From Thermococcus nautili (GTDB lineage Archaea; Methanobacteriota_B; Thermococci; Thermococcales; Thermococcaceae), in the NCBI RefSeq assembly GCF_000585495.1, contig NZ_CP007264.1, forward strand, positions 930,001 to 994,000: a DNA stretch of 64,000 bases, given 5' to 3'. Below, piece after piece: positions 61,535 through 64,000 of the stretch; within the stretch, counting starts at the first letter, position 1, and each line of letters starts with the position of its first letter. The notes under the pieces were generated by a model, which was not told the DNA's origin, did no database searches, and worked only from the letters and a program-made list of their open reading frames with translations. Both the position numbers and the translations under genes were made by a program.

Positions 61535-62956
61535 TTAGATGCCGTAGAACTCATCGAGCGTCTTCTCGAGCATCTTGATTTCCCTTTCCAGCTTGTCAAG
61601 GACGTTCCTGTTAATCCTGAGTCCCCTAAGGCGCTCGATGAAGAGCAGGCTTATGAGGTGGTCCTGAACGGTGAGCTTCTCGGCCGGCTTCCACTCGGGG
61701 TCCCTGTGGTGCGGTCTGGTGCCCTTGGCGTAGCGGAGCAGCTGGTTGAGCACCTCCTCGCTTATCCAGCCGATTTCGTAGTAGAACTCAAGCACCCTTT
61801 CAAGGTTCTGTATGCCGACCCTGTCTATGAGGAACCCGAGCCACTTGAGCGCTATCATGGTGGAAACGATGTCCTCGGGTAGCTTCTCAAGCCTGGCCTT
61901 CCTTGGCTCCTCCTCGAAGAGAAGGCTCGCGATGTCCTCGGGAATCTGGAGCTTTTCAGCCATGCCAACACCACCTTCCTCCTTCTTTTCTTCAACAACT
62001 TCATGAGCGGGAACCTCTTCAATCGAAACTTCACCAACTTCCTCGGGAAGGGCTTCCGCGACTTCCTCAGCCCCCTCCTCAGGGGCCTCAACTACCTCCA
62101 CTTCCTCCGGGGCCTCGACCTCAATCTCCTCAACTTCTTCAGCCTCGGGAGCTTCTGGAGCCTCTTCAACGACTTCAAGCTCTTCGCTCGGCGCCTCGAC
62201 TTCCTCGATGGCCTCTGGAACCTCCTCAACCTTGAGCTCCTCAACTTCCTCGACCTCGGGGACTTCGGTTACCTCCTCAACCTCGGGAACTTCCTCGATT
62301 TCCGTGACTTCCTCGGCCTCTTCGGCCTTCTCCTCGGCCTGGGCGAGCTCGGCCTGGGCCTCGGCGACAGCCTGCTCCGCCGCGGCAAGCTCCTCTTCGC
62401 TGACCTCTTCGCCGGCCTCAATCTTGGCCTGGAGCTCTTCAAGCCTCTCCTGCGCCTCCTCAAGCTTCTCGGCGGCGGTCTTCTCCTCAACCTTCTCCGC
62501 GAGCTCCTCAACCTTCTTGTGGAGCTCCTCAAGCTTCTCAACGAGCTCGGATGGGGCCTCCTCTTTCTCCTCCTCTTCAAGGAGCTCCTCAAGCTTGCCA
62601 ATCTTCTCGTGGACTTCCTCAACCTTCTTCGAGACGGTTTCGGCCTTCTTCTCGTGGACGTCGAACTTGGCCGTTTCAAGGGTCTCAACGAGCCTGCTCA
62701 GCTGCATGCTGAGGTCGGTTAGCCTCTTGCCGAGCTCGTCAACGCGCTTGCTGAGCTGTTCGTACTTGGTAACCTGGTTGCCGTAGGTTTCGAGGACCTT
62801 CTGGATTATCTTCTCGAGCTGTTCGTAGGTAAGGTTCTCCTTTCTCGCTATCAGCTTCTCCCTGAGGTCGTTGATGATGACGCTGGGAACCTTGCCCTTG
62901 AGCTCCGCGAGCTTTGCGTTGATGTCTGCCTCAGTGACGAGCCTTGCCATCTCCAT
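61535..62956 (-). CDS. flaD: Archaellum cytoplasmic protein ArlD (FlaD/E type)
   Basis: 473 residues from ATG 62956 (GGAGGTGTG upstream). N-terminal helical domain (1-60), coiled coil (about 60-200), a very acidic low-complexity linker of Glu, Val, Pro and Ala (about 200-325), then the conserved FlaD/E domain (about 345-473: LRYAKG, HLISLLFIERLRGLRINRNVLDKL). Part of the switch complex linking chemotaxis to the motor. A second ATG at 61963 with its own AAGGTGGT lies within, see findings. Confidence 0.92.
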   Translation of the reverse strand: MEMARLVTEADINAKLAELKGKVPSVIINDLREKLIARKENLTYEQLEKIIQKVLETYGNQVTKYEQLSKRVDELGKRLTDLSMQLSRLVETLETAKFDVHEKKAETVSKKVEEVHEKIGKLEELLEEEEKEEAPSELVEKLEELHKKVEELAEKVEEKTAAEKLEEAQERLEELQAKIEAGEEVSEEELAAAEQAVAEAQAELAQAEEKAEEAEEVTEIEEVPEVEEVTEVPEVEEVEELKVEEVPEAIEEVEAPSEELEVVEEAPEAPEAEEVEEIEVEAPEEVEVVEAPEEGAEEVAEALPEEVGEVSIEEVPAHEVVEEKKEEGGVGMAEKLQIPEDIASLLFEEEPRKARLEKLPEDIVSTMIALKWLGFLIDRVGIQNLERVLEFYYEIGWISEEVLNQLLRYAKGTRPHHRDPEWKPAEKLTVQDHLISLLFIERLRGLRINRNVLDKLEREIKMLEKTLDEFYGI

Positions 62957-62959
62957 GCG

Positions 62960-63439
62960 TCACACCTCCGCGAGCACCTCATAGATTATCGAATCGAGGT
63001 CAACGCCGTAGCCGGCGAGCACCTTTATGTCATTCTTTATCTGGGCAATTTCAAGCTTTAAGTCTTCCAGTTCCTTCCTGAGCTCCTGTATCTCACTGGT
63101 GAGCGGGTTCTCCTGTCCCATCTGCTCCTTGAAGGGGTTTATCTCCTGGCTGATGACCTCGTAGAGCATCATGACGTCCTTGATGGTCTTGTCGAGCCTG
63201 TCTATGTCGTCGCGGAGCTCCTGTATCTGCTTCTTGAGGGTGTCAATGCTTATCTTTATCCTCGGGATGTCGTTCTCAATCTCGTTTATCCTCTCGAGTA
63301 TCTGCGTAATCTGCTCGTTCTCCTGCCTGCTCTCAACTTCCTCTTCGAGCTCCTCAACTTCCATCGGCTCGGGGGTGGTGGGGGTGGGTTCCTCCTTGGG
63401 CTTCTTCTTGAATAAAGATGAAAGGAAGTCAAGGGCCAT
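62960..63439 (-). CDS. flaC: Archaellum cytoplasmic protein ArlC (FlaC)
   Basis: 159 residues from ATG 63439 (GGGGTGGG upstream). A short N-terminus with basic stretch (FLSSLFKKKPKEE) and Pro-rich linker, then a coiled coil with NEIENDIPRIKISIDTLKKQ and a conserved end DIKVLAGYGVDLDSI. Associates with ArlD in the switch. The gap to arlD is three bases. Confidence 0.9.
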   Translation of the reverse strand: MALDFLSSLFKKKPKEEPTPTTPEPMEVEELEEEVESRQENEQITQILERINEIENDIPRIKISIDTLKKQIQELRDDIDRLDKTIKDVMMLYEVISQEINPFKEQMGQENPLTSEIQELRKELEDLKLEIAQIKNDIKVLAGYGVDLDSIIYEVLAEV

Positions 63440-63451
63440 TTTCCCACCCCC

Positions 63452-64000
63452 TCACTGGAGCTCCATCAGGTTGTCTGTGTAGGTGCTCGGGGTGGTGAAG
63501 TCTATGACGCCACCCGCTCCCGTCTCGGGTATGACCTTACCGGTAACCTTGGTTCCGGGGCCGATACCGTAGCCGTCAGTGTAATCGTTGTTGTCGTCAA
63601 AGGGTATAGTCCAGAGGGCTATTCCCGCGATGTCGCCCCAGCTCAGGGTCGGGTGCTGCCAGCTTCCGCTGAGGCTCTCGTCGTTGTCCGAGACGACTAC
63701 AATTCCGAAGAGCATCTTCTTATCGTTGGTCATGGCGTAGTAGAGGTTCTTCCAGAGGTTCTCGACGGTGTTGTCCGTGCCGGTAAGCGCTGTGTACGCA
63801 GTAGGAGCAGCGGCAAGGACGCCATTGCTGTTCTCTCCAACGTCAGGGAACACGTTGCTGACGTCTCCGCTGTAGAGGAAGTAGTTTTCAGTAACCCCAT
63901 CCTCCTGGGGGTCAACGTACCTGTAAACCGCCATCACCTTGCCGTCGCTGAGGACGACCTTGACGTGGGCGAGGTCAATTCCACCGCTTCCCGCGTTGGG
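63452..64000 (-). CDS. Archaellin (FlaB family), N-terminus outside window
   Basis: The reading frame enters from the window edge and ends at 63452; 182 residues are visible. The visible part is the C-terminal beta domain of an archaellin: AGSGGIDLAHVKVVLSDG, an acidic calcium-like segment and the ending FTTPSTYTDNLMELQ. The class III signal peptide and assembly helix lie outside. It is the gene directly before arlC, so probably the last archaellin of a multi-archaellin cluster. Confidence 0.85.
   Translation of the reverse strand, partial: PNAGSGGIDLAHVKVVLSDGKVMAVYRYVDPQEDGVTENYFLYSGDVSNVFPDVGENSNGVLAAAPTAYTALTGTDNTVENLWKNLYYAMTNDKKMLFGIVVVSDNDESLSGSWQHPTLSWGDIAGIALWTIPFDDNNDYTDGYGIGPGTKVTGKVIPETGAGGVIDFTTPSTYTDNLMELQ

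Noticed and set aside
62003-62722. Leu/Phe/Gly-rich plus-strand frame opposite arlD
   Set aside because: It arises from the repetitive GAG-rich acidic linker of arlD read backwards; such low-complexity DNA is open in several frames.

Overview
The window is chromosomal DNA of a hyperthermophilic euryarchaeon of the Thermococcales, most likely a Thermococcus. I base this on GGTGGT/GAGGTGAT Shine-Dalgarno sequences set 4-7 nt before starts, TTTATAAA-type TATA boxes, dense short operons, a CDC48/VAT ATPase beside an Hsp20 gene with a Phr-type operator, a TGM (TATCAC-N5-GTGATA) element, a CGP-CTERM surface protein and a complete archaellum motor operon. No rRNA, tRNA, CRISPR array or insertion sequence was seen. 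No gene-free gap exceeds 300 bases.

Layout. 0-5 kb, minus strand: a truncated secreted protein, the catalytic subunit of methylmalonyl-CoA mutase and a two-gene ABC exporter. 5-9.5 kb, plus: a small unknown gene, an MBL-fold nuclease-like protein, hsp20 and cdc48. 9.5-12.2 kb: small unknown proteins, two tandem 49-residue paralogs with duplicated leaders, a JAMM metalloprotease, a decayed gene copy and a PrsW-like membrane protein. 12.3-16.5 kb: an LSm-like protein with a MobB-like/Fe-S protein, an orphan TGM site, a DUF4143-type ATPase and MptE. 16.6-22.1 kb: a complete peptide ABC importer (lipoprotein, two permeases, two ATPases). 22-38 kb: mostly single genes, including a CGP-CTERM surface protein, a PhnP-like hydrolase, tandem unknown paralogs, nitroreductase, a PTP, a DUF2202 lipoprotein, a nitrilase-family enzyme, an MFS carrier, an M1-like peptidase and a small HTH operon.

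38-46 kb has an accessory character: a gene remnant, an ArsR regulator with its operator, two MFS carriers, an ABC pair, a TumE-type and a VapBC-type toxin-antitoxin pair and a nucleotidyltransferase, next to NMN adenylyltransferase. 46-54.5 kb: SAM hydroxide adenosyltransferase, a transglutaminase-like lipoprotein, Trm56, an archaetidylinositol-phosphate synthase broken by a one-base shift, HAD phosphatases, two ASCH proteins, a 54-residue class III pilin with its prepilin peptidase, a probable H/ACA guide RNA and Pcm.

54.5-64 kb, minus strand: archaellum operon in the order archaellin (cut by the window end), arlC, arlD, arlF, arlG, arlH, arlI, arlJ, ending in a large secreted, membrane-anchored protein translationally coupled to arlJ. 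Together with the pilin/peptidase pair this makes the right-hand third of the window rich in type IV filament functions. Starts were chosen by Shine-Dalgarno position and often lie downstream of the longest possible reading frame.
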